A stretch of 21,794 nucleotides of DNA from JBGPIK01 sp041484845 (lineage in GTDB: Bacteria; Desulfobacterota; Binatia; UBA9968). A program made the translations under genes and the position numbers. Under the pieces are notes generated by a model. It was given only the letters and a program-made list of their open reading frames with translations. It did no database searches and had not been told where the DNA came from. Below, in pieces: positions 1 through 8,128 of the stretch; within the stretch, counting starts at the first letter, position 1, and every line of letters starts with the position of its first letter. Location of the stretch: positions 1-21,794 of the forward strand of contig JBGPIK010000067.1 of the NCBI GenBank assembly GCA_041484845.1, given 5' to 3'.

Positions 1-885
1 CAAGTCGGAAAATAAATTTTCCTGGATCATCGCGGCGATTTCAGCCGAGAGGCCGCCGATCATCGGCCCTTCGTCGAGCACAATGGCTCTTTTTGTTTTC
101 GCCACCGAACGCAGGATCGTTTCCTTATCCAAGGGCGCGAGCGAGCGCAGATCAACGATTTCGATATCGATACCTTTTAGTTTCAATGCTTCCGCGGCGT
201 TGTCCGCTTTGAGCACCATGCCGCCGCAAGTAACGATCGTCAGATCTTTTCCCTCACGTCGCACAGCGGCAACGCCAATAGGCACCGTATAATCGCCCTC
301 TGGCACCGGACCGCGTTGACCATAGAGATAATGGCTCTCGAAACAGAGCACAGGATTGGGGTCACGGATCGCTGATAGCAAAAGCCCTTTGGCATCCGCA
401 GGCGTCGTCGGCATGATAATTTTCAGACCCGGAAAATGAATAAACGCGCCGTGATTGCAGCTCGAGTGGCTCGGGCCTCCGCCAGCGCGGGTGGCAAACT
501 TGGTGCGCACCACCATCGGCACATTAATCCGGCCGCCGGTCATATAATGATAGCGCGCCGCATGGCTGGCAAGCTGGTCCATGGCAAGGGGCAACAGGTC
601 GGAGAATTGAATTTCCACCACCGGCCGCATGCCGTTGATCGCTGCGCCGACGCCGAGACCCACCAGCGCGGCCTCTGAAATCGGTGTATCCAGCACGCGG
701 TCTTTTCCGAATTCCTGCATCAAACCGCGTGTGATGCCATACGCTCCGCCGAATAACGCCACATCCTCGCCCATAACGAACACCCGATTGTCCCGCGCCA
801 TTTCGTAGCGCAGAGTTTCTCGCAATGCTTCCTGGACGCGCATTTCCTTCACGGCGCCTTGTGCTTCCGCCGCCGGCTTAGCCAT
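1..885 (-). CDS. 2-oxoacid dehydrogenase E1 component, beta subunit (pyruvate/acetoin type), 3' end cut by window edge
   Basis: The reading frame is open for 295 codons from the ATG at 885 to the left edge, with no stop, so the C-terminus is missing. It is a transketolase-type E1 beta subunit, which with the alpha subunit decarboxylates a 2-oxoacid (or cleaves acetoin) using thiamine diphosphate and passes the acyl group to E2 lipoate. Visible family blocks are MGEDVALFGGAYG (38-50), DTPISEAALVG (66-76; Glu71 is the expected thiamine-activating Glu), RPVVEIQFSD, and FPGLKIIMPTTPADAKGLL. Relatives are about 325 residues, so roughly 30 are lost beyond the edge. Its start overlaps the alpha-subunit stop by 8 bases (ATGGCTAA), showing translational coupling. 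Pyruvate versus acetoin or branched-chain substrate cannot be decided here; E2/E3 genes off the left edge would help. Confidence 0.93.
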   Translation of the reverse strand, partial: MAKPAAEAQGAVKEMRVQEALRETLRYEMARDNRVFVMGEDVALFGGAYGITRGLMQEFGKDRVLDTPISEAALVGLGVGAAINGMRPVVEIQFSDLLPLAMDQLASHAARYHYMTGGRINVPMVVRTKFATRAGGGPSHSSCNHGAFIHFPGLKIIMPTTPADAKGLLLSAIRDPNPVLCFESHYLYGQRGPVPEGDYTVPIGVAAVRREGKDLTIVTCGGMVLKADNAAEALKLKGIDIEIVDLRSLAPLDKETILRSVAKTKRAIVLDEGPMIGGLSAEIAAMIQENLFSDL

Positions 886-1858
886 GAGTCACCTCGTTTT
901 TTGCGTAGACGCTGTTCAAGTCGACTTCCTTTTTCGGTAGCGGCGCCGCTTCTGCCCGCCTGGCGATTTCGTCAAGCTGGCAATAAACCTCTTTAGACAT
1001 CCTCTGGAAATCTTCCTCGGTGAGATGGCCCGCCTGAATGAGTTCCTCCTTTAGACGCTTGATCGGACACTTCTGCTTCCAGGCCGCGATCTCCTCTTTG
1101 GAACGGTAGGCCGTGCCTGGGTCGCCGCCAAAGTGCCCATCCCAACGATAGGTGACGCATTCAAGAAGCGTTGCGCCGCCGCCACTACGCGCCTTGGCCG
1201 CCGCAGATTGTGTTGCCTCGTAAACCACTTCCACGTCGTTGCCATCCACCGTCTTACCTTCAAAACCATACGCCGCTCCGCGCTCGCTTAAATGTTTGAT
1301 AGCGACGCTTTTCTCAAAGCTCACAGTCATGGCGTATTGGTTGTTCTCACATACATAGATGACCGGCAGCTTCCACACGCCAGCGAGGTTCATCGACTCA
1401 TGCACGACCCCTTGATTGGCCGCGCCGTCGCCGAAGAAACTTACCACCACTTCTTTCGAGCCGCGAATTTTTGCTGAAAGGGCCGCTCCGGTCGCGGTGG
1501 GCACCGTGCCGCCAACCGTGCCGGTATTGCCAATAAATCCGAAACTCATGTCGCCCATGTGCATCTTGCCGCCGCGACCTTTCGAATAGCCCTCTTCCCT
1601 TCCCATGCACTCGCATAAGAGCGTGTAAAGATCCGCGCCCTTGGCTATTATGTGACCTGTGCCGCGGTGATAACTCGCGACCAGGTCCGTCGCTTGGAGC
1701 GCGGAGCAGACCCCGACCGCAATCGCTTCTTGCCCGCGATACGAATGCGTGCTGCCGAACATCGCCTTGCGCTGGTAGAGGTCCTCCAGTTTTTCTTCGA
1801 ACGCGCGCAACAGGATCATCTGCCGCAGCATTGCCTTCTTTTTGGCCGTATCCAACAT
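878..1858 (-). CDS. 2-oxoacid dehydrogenase E1 component, alpha subunit (pyruvate/acetoin type)
   Basis: A complete 326-residue E1 alpha subunit, a normal length for the bacterial heterotetrameric type. It binds thiamine diphosphate/Mg through the motif GDGAANQG (143-150) continuing to ENN (171-173). Other family blocks are SYRGQEAIAVG (39-49), HRGTGHIIAKG (64-74), the GRGGKMHM loop (95-102) and HFGGDPGTAYRSKEE near residue 245. The loop has Lys99 where many acetoin/pyruvate E1 alphas have Ser. The ATG at 1858 has a purine-rich run (AGGGGGG) a few bases upstream, supporting this start. It lies 167 bases after nuoN on the same strand and overlaps the beta subunit by 8 bases. Pyruvate dehydrogenase and acetoin dehydrogenase E1 alphas are hard to separate by eye, so no gene symbol is given. 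Confidence 0.94.
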   Translation of the reverse strand: MLDTAKKKAMLRQMILLRAFEEKLEDLYQRKAMFGSTHSYRGQEAIAVGVCSALQATDLVASYHRGTGHIIAKGADLYTLLCECMGREEGYSKGRGGKMHMGDMSFGFIGNTGTVGGTVPTATGAALSAKIRGSKEVVVSFFGDGAANQGVVHESMNLAGVWKLPVIYVCENNQYAMTVSFEKSVAIKHLSERGAAYGFEGKTVDGNDVEVVYEATQSAAAKARSGGGATLLECVTYRWDGHFGGDPGTAYRSKEEIAAWKQKCPIKRLKEELIQAGHLTEEDFQRMSKEVYCQLDEIARRAEAAPLPKKEVDLNSVYAKNEVTHG

Positions 1859-1882
1859 AGTCCCCCCTGACTTCCGGGTATC

Positions 1883-1946
1883 ATTTATACGCGGAATCTT
1901 CTCTGTGTATTGTCTCTAGTTAGTTGGACTCGCTTCCCATTGTCAA
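1883..1946 (-). promoter_or_regulatory. Possible promoter elements ahead of the E1 alpha/beta pair
   Basis: In the 167-base gap between nuoN and the E1 alpha gene, the minus strand carries an exact TTGACA (1946-1941) and, further downstream, TATAAAT (1889-1883). They are too far apart to be one -35/-10 pair. TTGACA has only poor -10 matches at 17-18 bases (around TAACTA), so this is suggestive only. A 6-bp stem (CAAGGC 1944-1949 / GCCTTG 1957-1962, 7-base loop) overlaps the TTGACA; no T-run follows it, so it does not look like an intrinsic terminator. Whether the E1 pair has its own promoter or reads through from nuo is open. Confidence 0.25.
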
Positions 1947-2025
1947 GGCACTCGAGGCCTTGGCCCACGGGCAGCTCACTCTTTAAAATTAGCGGAACAC
2001 TAAAAAAGTTGCGAGAAGGCCGGGA

Positions 2026-3510
2026 TTATTTGACGAAGAATTGCAAGGATTGACTCGTGTACTGCGCCAGCGGTGAAAAATAAACGCCGAGAACCACAGT
2101 AAGAACCGTAAGCGGTATCAACAGAGTGAAATTCTTCGCGGCAACGGAGATTGCCTGATCTCCAGGATCCGGGAAATCGAGGAACATCGTCTTTACCACG
2201 TTGGCGTAATAATAAAGTGAGATGACACTGTTAATGATAGCCACTAGAGCCAGCAAAACAAAAACTCCCCCCTGTTTCAGGACAGCGGCAAACAAGAAAA
2301 ATTTGCCGATGAATCCCGCGAACGGCGGCAATCCCGTCAGAGAAAAGAGAAACACCGCCAAGCAAATCGCCGGCACGACCGCGCCACGCCATGCAAGGCC
2401 GCGGTACGTTTCGATCTCTTCATCGCCGGTTACGTTAGCAATCATCCCGACGACGAGGAAAGCACCCAGGTTCATGATCAGATAGACCACGACGTAAAAA
2501 AGAACCGCCCTGAGGCCGTCATTGGTCAGCAACGCCAGGCCCATCAGCATATAACCCGCGTGCGCGATGCCTGAATACGCCAGCATGCGCTTGAGATTTT
2601 TCTGATTCAGGGCGCATAGATTGCCGACGGTCATGGTGATCATGCTCACGAACAAAAGAACGTGGGGCCATTCGACGTCAGCTACAAACGCCCAATCGCC
2701 GCCGGCGACCATCCGCGAGACACCGGGAAAGAAGAACCGTATCATGATCGCCATTCCGGCTGCGTTAGAGGCAACGGAGAGAAACGCGGTGAAAGGCGTA
2801 GGCGCCCCCTGATAAACATCGGGCGACCACATATGGAAAGGGACGAACACGATCTTATAACCAAAGCCGGCCATGATGAAAACGAAAGCCATGAACAAGG
2901 CGACTTTGTTCATTTGATTTTGCGTGAGAGCAGACTGAATCGCAGCATAGTCAAGACTGCCGGTCATACCGAAAAGCCAGCTCATGCCGTAAATCATTGT
3001 GCCGGAGGCAACGCCGCCGTAAATTAAATATTTCAGAGCCGCTTCACTGGAACGACGGTTGTGCGGCAGGAATCCGGTGAGAACGTACGAAGTCAAGCTA
3101 ACCAATTCCAAGGACAGGTAAGCCGTCAGCAAATTGCTTGACGACGCCATAAAAAACATGCCGAGCGCGCACGTGAGCAGCAGCGTATAATACTCACCCT
3201 GATGGACTTGTCGTATCTCGTTGCTGCCGAGCGACATCCAGATGGTCAGGATCGCCGCCACCAGCGCGAAAACTTTGAAAAAGAGACTGAAATTATCCAG
3301 AATAATCATGCGGTGGAATAGCCAACCCTGTTGCGCTCCGTAAAGATCGCACGTCGCTACCAGCGACGCACCACACCCGATGATCGCTAACGCGGCACGG
3401 GCCCGGTGGCTTCGCACCATCAGATCAACAACGATCAGCAACAGGATCGTGCAAGAGAGGATGATCTCCGGATAAAAGAAATTCAGGCTGGCGAGATTTT
3501 TCAGATCCAT
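2026..3510 (-). CDS. nuoN: NADH-quinone oxidoreductase subunit N (complex I proton-pumping membrane subunit)
   Basis: A 494-residue, highly hydrophobic antiporter-like subunit of the complex I membrane arm, close to the usual length. Expected proton-channel residues are present: Glu135 in YLSLELVSLTSY, and Lys219 in GFGYKIVFVPFHMWSPDVYQG, the NuoN signature block with its invariant PFH.W.PDVY.GAP pattern. It is the last nuo gene, starting 9 bases after the nuoM stop, without a strong Shine-Dalgarno sequence, which suggests translational coupling. The frame is intact. Its C-terminus (FFVK) ends at the TAA beginning at 2028, and no convincing terminator follows. Confidence 0.97.
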   Translation of the reverse strand: MDLKNLASLNFFYPEIILSCTILLLIVVDLMVRSHRARAALAIIGCGASLVATCDLYGAQQGWLFHRMIILDNFSLFFKVFALVAAILTIWMSLGSNEIRQVHQGEYYTLLLTCALGMFFMASSSNLLTAYLSLELVSLTSYVLTGFLPHNRRSSEAALKYLIYGGVASGTMIYGMSWLFGMTGSLDYAAIQSALTQNQMNKVALFMAFVFIMAGFGYKIVFVPFHMWSPDVYQGAPTPFTAFLSVASNAAGMAIMIRFFFPGVSRMVAGGDWAFVADVEWPHVLLFVSMITMTVGNLCALNQKNLKRMLAYSGIAHAGYMLMGLALLTNDGLRAVLFYVVVYLIMNLGAFLVVGMIANVTGDEEIETYRGLAWRGAVVPAICLAVFLFSLTGLPPFAGFIGKFFLFAAVLKQGGVFVLLALVAIINSVISLYYYANVVKTMFLDFPDPGDQAISVAAKNFTLLIPLTVLTVVLGVYFSPLAQYTSQSLQFFVK

Positions 3511-3519
3511 GGATGTGTC

Positions 3520-5040
3520 TTAGAGATGTAGATGGGGCACGACGATTTGATTGATATGATCCAATGAAGCGCGCAAGAGATCTAAGACAAGGCTCGGATA
3601 AATACCGAGCAAGATTACGATGGCTCCTAACGGCACCAAGGTAAACATTTCGCGACCGTTGATCTCCGGGAGCTTCAAGTATTTCTCGTTTGGGGGACCC
3701 AGGAAGATGCGCTGAATCGTCCAGAGTAGATAACCGGCGGTCAGAATAACGCCGCTCGCGCCCAAGATCGTGAGCACGGGAAATTTCTGCCAGGTTCCAA
3801 GCAAGACCAAAACCTCGGAGATGAATCCGGAGAGTCCCGGCAAGCCCATCGAGGCGAAGAAGGCAAGCGCCGTCACGCCGGTATAAACGGGCATGATGGC
3901 CGCCAAGCCGCCGAATCCGTCGATATCACGATGGTGCGCGCGGTCATACACAACACCGACCAGGAGGAAGAGCATGCCGGTGATGGTTCCATGATTGAAC
4001 ATCTGCAACACGGCGCCGTTGATGCCTTGAGTGGTGAAGCTCGCCATACCAAGCATGACGTATCCCATATGGCTTACGCTGGAGTACGCGACCAGTTTCT
4101 TGAGGTCCTTTTGCGCCATGGCGCAAAGCGCACCGTAAATAATATTCCAAGCGCCGAGTGCACCCAAAAACCAGAAAGCGAGATCAGCGGTAGCTGCGGG
4201 CAGCATCGGATAATTGATGCGCAGAATTCCGTACGTGCCCATCTTCAACAACACGCCGGCAAGGATGACGGAGACTGCCGTCGGCGCTTCGACGTGGGCA
4301 TCGGGCAGCCAGGTGTGAAACGGAAAGGCCGGTATCTTGATGGCAAAGCCGATGAAAAGAGCCATCCAAACCACATGCTGGAAACCCCAACCCCACTGAT
4401 TGAAGGGCCAGATGGGTAAGACCTGGGTGCTGTATTTATTGCCCTGCGCGATCAGTACGGTCATGTCGAAAGTATGCGGTTCGCTGGTAAAATAAAGCGC
4501 CAAGATGGCGAGCAGCATTAGAACGCTGCCGAAAAGCGTATAAAGAAAGAACTTGATGGCGGCGTACTCACGGCGCGGCCCACCCCAAATGCCGATGAGA
4601 AAGTACATCGGCAGCAGCATGACTTCCCAGAAAACATAGAAGAGAAAAAAGTCGAGAGCGCAGAAAACTCCCATCATCCCGGTATCGAGCATCAGAAAAA
4701 GCGCGAAATACCCCTTGAGCGCTTTTTCGATGCCCCAGGAGGCGAAAATACAGATAAAGGTCAAGAGCGCCGTCAGCAGGACCATCGAGATGCTTAACCC
4801 GTCAATGCCAACGTAATAGCTAATGTTATAAACGGGAATCCACGAGTACTTCTCGACAAACTGAAGACCCGGCTTGGAGACGTCGAAATGGTTGTAGAGC
4901 CAGAACGACATAAGCAACGGTGGAACCGTAAAGGCGGCGGCGACCCAACGAATCAGGTTGTGGCTCTTGCTCGGCAGCATGAGCACGACGACCGCGCCCG
5001 CTAGCGGTATAAAAATCATGTAACTGAGAACGTTTTCCAT
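3520..5040 (-). CDS. nuoM: NADH-quinone oxidoreductase subunit M (complex I proton-pumping membrane subunit)
   Basis: A 506-residue antiporter-like subunit when started at the ATG at 5040. The frame stays open to 5103, but that extension overlaps nuoL and is not hydrophobic. GGGAGA sits 9 bases before the ATG at 5040, and MENVLSYMIFIPLAGA is a normal NuoM N-terminus. Key features are FYVFWEVMLLPMYFLIG with Glu139, and FAIKIPAFPFHTWLPDAH with Lys235 followed by VEAPTAVSVILAGVLLK, the NuoM/ND4 signature. It pumps protons in the membrane arm between NuoN and NuoL. It begins 22 bases after the nuoL stop and is followed by nuoN after 9 bases. Confidence 0.97.
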   Translation of the reverse strand: MENVLSYMIFIPLAGAVVVLMLPSKSHNLIRWVAAAFTVPPLLMSFWLYNHFDVSKPGLQFVEKYSWIPVYNISYYVGIDGLSISMVLLTALLTFICIFASWGIEKALKGYFALFLMLDTGMMGVFCALDFFLFYVFWEVMLLPMYFLIGIWGGPRREYAAIKFFLYTLFGSVLMLLAILALYFTSEPHTFDMTVLIAQGNKYSTQVLPIWPFNQWGWGFQHVVWMALFIGFAIKIPAFPFHTWLPDAHVEAPTAVSVILAGVLLKMGTYGILRINYPMLPAATADLAFWFLGALGAWNIIYGALCAMAQKDLKKLVAYSSVSHMGYVMLGMASFTTQGINGAVLQMFNHGTITGMLFLLVGVVYDRAHHRDIDGFGGLAAIMPVYTGVTALAFFASMGLPGLSGFISEVLVLLGTWQKFPVLTILGASGVILTAGYLLWTIQRIFLGPPNEKYLKLPEINGREMFTLVPLGAIVILLGIYPSLVLDLLRASLDHINQIVVPHLHL

Positions 5041-5062
5041 CTTCCACATTCTCCCGTGTGAA

Positions 5063-7099
5063 TCAGCTCCAGTAGCGCAGCTTAACGATGATGGCCAACA
5101 CAATCGCGATCAGAATGCCGTAAAGGTAACTGTTAATATTGCCCGTCTGCACTCTGCGCAGGCGGTTGCCGGCCCAGAAAATGATGTTCGCAATCGCATT
5201 GACAATGCCATCGATGATGTATTGGTCAAAAAGCCCGTTAAGCCAAGAGACGAAGCGCGTAAGAGCGGCCGCGCCGTTGACGATGCCATCGATGATGTAG
5301 TTATCGAACGCCGCCCAAAAGCTTGCCAGCAACAAAGTGCCGTTGACGAAAATGACCTGGTAAATTTCGTCCAGATAGTACTTGTGATCAAACAGGCGGT
5401 AGAAAAATCCACCGGCGAGATTGGCAAACCGCTCCGGCGCAAGTGTAGCGCGATAGTACATGAGATAAGCAATCAAGAAGCCGGCGGCGGCAACGGTAAC
5501 CGAAGTCGCCATCAGTCCCCACTCAAGCGCCTCCGAGGCATGTGCTTCCGCGTGCGCGTGGATCACCGGCTCAAGCCAGTGGGCGAATTGGCTGCCGCCC
5601 AATACCCCCGGAAGCCCGATCCAGCCCGCTCCCAAGGCGCCTATAGCCAGGATCACCAGTGGCAACGTCATCACCTTAGGCGATTCGTGGAGGTGTTCTT
5701 GCGTATGATGGTCAGCGCGGCACTTGCCGAAAAAGACCATGAATAGCTGGCGGAACATATAAAAGGCGGTCATCCCGGCACCGCCCACAGCGAGCGCCCA
5801 AACCACAGGATGATCATTGGAGAAAGCCAACCATAGGATTTCGTCTTTTGAAAAAAACCCTGCGGTCAAGGGCGTTCCCGCGATGGCCAGAACTGAGATG
5901 AAGAAGGTAATGAACGTAAGCGGCATGTACTTTTTCAGCCCGCCCATTTTGCGCATATCCTGTTCATGGTGCATGGCGTGGATAACGCTGCCCGCGCCAA
6001 GGAACAAACAAGCCTTGAAGAAGGCGTGGGTCATGAGGTGAAAGATCGCCGCTGCATAGCCGCCAACGCCAATACCGATGAACATATATCCGAGCTGGCT
6101 CACCGTGGAGTAAGCGAGAACTTTTTTAATATCGACCTGCGTCAGAGCGATCGTCGCGGCCACCAGCGCCGTCGCCACGCCGATCCAGGCGACAACGTTC
6201 AATGTCGCCGGCGCCATGGAAAAGAAAACGTTCATCCGCGCCGTCATGTAGACACCGGCGGTAACCATCGTCGCAGCATGAATCAAGGCGCTCACCGGTG
6301 TTGGCCCCGCCATGGCGTCAGGCAGCCAGACGTACAACGGAATCTGCGCCGACTTGCCGGTAGCCCCGACGAAGAGAAATAGCGTCGCCACCGTAATGAC
6401 GGGAAGTCCCCAGATCATCTGGTTTTGCAGTGTCGGGGCCCACTTCACCATTTCACTAAAAGTTAATGTTCCGTGCCCCTGCGCATCGAATGACCAAAAA
6501 AGCAGAAACATGCCGAGAACAAATCCAAAATCTCCGACGCGATTGACGATGAAGGCCTTGTTACCGGCCCGGGCGTTATTTTGGTCCTGATACCAAAAAC
6601 CGATCAGAGCATAGGAACAGAGGCCGACGCCTTCCCAACCGACAAACATGACAAGCAAGTTGTCGCCGGTGACGAGTGTAAGCATCGCTGCGGTAAACAG
6701 ATTGAGGTAGGCAAAAAACCGCCAGAATGCCTTATCCTCATGCATGTAACCAGTGGCATAGATGTGAATCAGGCCGCCGACACCCGTGACCACCAGGATC
6801 ATAACTGCGGATAGCGGATCGACCATGAAGGCCATGTCTACGTTAAGCGATCCGAGACTGATCCAGGTATAGAGCCTATCGACGAGAAACCGTTGTTCCG
6901 GTTCCAGCGCCATAAGTTTAAACAAGGCCTGCACTGAAAGGCCGAAAGCGACGATCACGGTTACGCAGGCAATGAAGCCGATCGCTCCCTTGCCAAAGTT
7001 TTTCTGAATCTTCGCTCCCAGAAGACCGTTGATGATGGCGCCTAGCAACGGCAGAAAAACGATCCAACGCAGGAAATCTGTCTGTATCGGATGATCCAT
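5063..7099 (-). CDS. nuoL: NADH-quinone oxidoreductase subunit L (distal proton-pumping subunit), with C-terminal duplication
   Basis: A 678-residue distal membrane subunit of complex I, longer than the 613-residue E. coli NuoL. Key elements are GWEGVGLCSYALIGFWY with Glu156, and GKSAQIPLYVWLPDAMAG (Lys249) followed by PTPVSALIHAATMVTAGVY, the ND5 signature with the conserved His274. The C-terminal part should hold the long lateral helix and final membrane anchor (SYLYGILIAIVLAIIVK). Just before it the protein repeats itself: FDNYIIDGIVNG (Y601) and FDQYIIDGIVNA (Y627), exactly 26 residues apart, with a 17-base identical DNA stretch in both copies. Relatives generally have at least one such unit before the RRVQTGN segment. 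AAAAGG lies 9 bases before the ATG. A 91-base gap containing a hairpin separates it from nuoK. Confidence 0.97.
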   Translation of the reverse strand: MDHPIQTDFLRWIVFLPLLGAIINGLLGAKIQKNFGKGAIGFIACVTVIVAFGLSVQALFKLMALEPEQRFLVDRLYTWISLGSLNVDMAFMVDPLSAVMILVVTGVGGLIHIYATGYMHEDKAFWRFFAYLNLFTAAMLTLVTGDNLLVMFVGWEGVGLCSYALIGFWYQDQNNARAGNKAFIVNRVGDFGFVLGMFLLFWSFDAQGHGTLTFSEMVKWAPTLQNQMIWGLPVITVATLFLFVGATGKSAQIPLYVWLPDAMAGPTPVSALIHAATMVTAGVYMTARMNVFFSMAPATLNVVAWIGVATALVAATIALTQVDIKKVLAYSTVSQLGYMFIGIGVGGYAAAIFHLMTHAFFKACLFLGAGSVIHAMHHEQDMRKMGGLKKYMPLTFITFFISVLAIAGTPLTAGFFSKDEILWLAFSNDHPVVWALAVGGAGMTAFYMFRQLFMVFFGKCRADHHTQEHLHESPKVMTLPLVILAIGALGAGWIGLPGVLGGSQFAHWLEPVIHAHAEAHASEALEWGLMATSVTVAAAGFLIAYLMYYRATLAPERFANLAGGFFYRLFDHKYYLDEIYQVIFVNGTLLLASFWAAFDNYIIDGIVNGAAALTRFVSWLNGLFDQYIIDGIVNAIANIIFWAGNRLRRVQTGNINSYLYGILIAIVLAIIVKLRYWS
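5205..5299 (-). repeat. 78-bp-period direct repeat inside nuoL (26-residue duplication)
   Basis: The 17 bases ATGCCATCGATGATGTA occur at 5205-5221 and again at 5283-5299, offset by 78 bases, i.e. exactly 26 codons in frame. They encode the YIIDGI core of two consecutive C-terminal units of NuoL (units starting near residues 599 and 625). The rest of each unit has diverged, pointing to an old duplication rather than an assembly artefact. Confidence 0.85.
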
Positions 7100-7165
7100 G
7101 GTACCTTAACCTTTTAAGTCCCGCCCTTCTGCGATCTTGGATCTAACTGGAACGTGCCCCATTGA

Positions 7166-7192
7166 AAGCCAAAATCGTTCAGTCCTTGGCTT
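7166..7192 (-). promoter_or_regulatory. Hairpin just after the nuoK stop
   Basis: AAGCCAA (7166-7172) and TTGGCTT (7186-7192) form a perfect 7-bp stem with a 13-base loop. It overlaps the nuoK stop codon and occupies the 91-base nuoK-nuoL gap. In the operon direction it is followed by TCAATGGGG rather than a T-run, so it is unlikely to be an efficient intrinsic terminator. A role in mRNA processing or differential stability within the nuo transcript is possible, but this is inference. Confidence 0.4.
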
Positions 7193-7514
7193 ATTCCCTT
7201 AATGACTGGGCTGCCTCGACATCGATCGTGTGGAAAATCTGATAAATGGCTAAAACAATGGCTAGCCCCACCGCCGCCTCCGCTGCCGCAAGCATAATCA
7301 CGAAAATAGCATAAACCTGTCCATCGGTGCTCCCGCTGCTGAAATGAGAAAACGCCACATAGTTGATGTTGGCGCTGTTCAAAATGAGTTCCACACCCAT
7401 CAGAACACTGATGGCGTTGCGGCGAGTCAATACCGTAAATAGACCTAAGGCGAAAACAATTGCCCCGATGACGAGATAGGAGGAGAGCTCGTTGGGCCCA
7501 AAACCAGCAATCAT
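7191..7514 (-). CDS. nuoK: NADH-quinone oxidoreductase subunit K
   Basis: A 107-residue, three-helix membrane subunit of complex I (ND4L), normal length. The two buried glutamates of the proton pathway are visible: Glu42 in MGVELILNSANIN and Glu79 in LAAAEAAVGLA. Its ATG lies 2 bases after the nuoJ stop, and AAGGAG is present upstream though rather distant (about 14 bases), consistent with coupling to nuoJ. The 91 bases after it hold a hairpin before nuoL. Confidence 0.97.
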   Translation of the reverse strand: MIAGFGPNELSSYLVIGAIVFALGLFTVLTRRNAISVLMGVELILNSANINYVAFSHFSSGSTDGQVYAIFVIMLAAAEAAVGLAIVLAIYQIFHTIDVEAAQSLRE

Positions 7515-7516
7515 GA

Positions 7517-8017
7517 TTACTCTCTGATCTCCTTGCGGGAAATAACGACGGCGCCGATCATGGCGGCAAGCAGCACCAGCGATGCGAGCTCAAAAGGTAA
7601 GAGGTAGCTATCCAGGAACAGGTTACCGATCGTGCCCGTCGTCGCGGCGTAAACAATCTGTTTGGCTTTTGCCCATGGAGTTTCGCGAATCGCCTGAACC
7701 AATAAATAGAAGAATACGGCGATCACAATGAGAGCCGGAATCCGTCCCGCCGATCGGTTGGTAATCTCGACGTCCGTAATGCGATGGGTTAGCATGACGG
7801 CGAAAAGAATAAGAACCAAAATGCCGCCGACATAAATCAGCAACTGAACCGCAGCGACAAAATCGGCGCCGAGAAAAATATAGAGACCGGCGACGCCCGC
7901 GAAGGTGCCCAGCAGCGAAAATGCCGAATAGATGATATTACGCGAAAAGGCCACCATCATGGCGGAACCCACCGTGACGGCGGCAATCAGAGCAAAAATT
8001 GCCGTTGAAATATCCAT
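7517..8017 (-). CDS. nuoJ: NADH-quinone oxidoreductase subunit J
   Basis: A 166-residue membrane subunit of complex I (ND6), with about five hydrophobic helices and near the expected length. The conserved block FLGADFVAAVQLLIYVGGILVLILFAVMLT (positions about 48-77) is the ND6 third helix, which contains the pi-bulge and the Tyr-Val-Gly-Gly segment. The frame is intact and the stop is 2 bases before nuoK. The start at 8017 has only a weak ribosome site. A 111-base gap with a strong hairpin separates it from nuoI, unusual in an otherwise tightly packed operon. Confidence 0.96.
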   Translation of the reverse strand: MDISTAIFALIAAVTVGSAMMVAFSRNIIYSAFSLLGTFAGVAGLYIFLGADFVAAVQLLIYVGGILVLILFAVMLTHRITDVEITNRSAGRIPALIVIAVFFYLLVQAIRETPWAKAKQIVYAATTGTIGNLFLDSYLLPFELASLVLLAAMIGAVVISRKEIRE

Positions 8018-8041
8018 GCTGGTCTTAGACCTGTTTGGAAT

Positions 8042-8066
8042 CGCAGAAAGCTGACTGCTTTCTGCG
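8042..8066 (-). promoter_or_regulatory. Perfect 10-bp hairpin in the nuoI-nuoJ gap
   Basis: CGCAGAAAGC (8042-8051) and GCTTTCTGCG (8057-8066) are exact reverse complements separated by the 5-base loop TGACT. The stem is in the 111-base space between nuoI and nuoJ. Neither strand shows a T-run after it, so it is not a standard Rho-independent terminator. A weaker second stem, GGTTTT (8084-8089) with AAAACC (8105-8110), lies next to it towards nuoI. An RNA processing or stability element within the operon mRNA is the simplest reading; a protein-binding operator is the alternative. Confidence 0.5.
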
Positions 8067-8128
8067 TCAATTACCGGAAGATTGGTTTTGGATCAAGAGG
8101 ACCTAAAACCGCAGCTCCTCGACTTGCC

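Noticed and set aside
1944..1962. CAAGGC/GCCTTG stem after nuoN as the operon terminator
   Set aside because: It is only 6 bp, more than 60 bases after the stop, and has no T-run on the minus strand.
3931..4419. 162-codon plus-strand frame opposite nuoM
   Set aside because: It is antisense to a highly conserved nuoM region, has no recognisable domain and composition typical of a shadow frame.
5041..5103. 21-codon upstream extension of nuoM
   Set aside because: It overlaps the end of nuoL; the ATG at 5040 has GGGAGA at correct spacing and a normal NuoM N-terminus.
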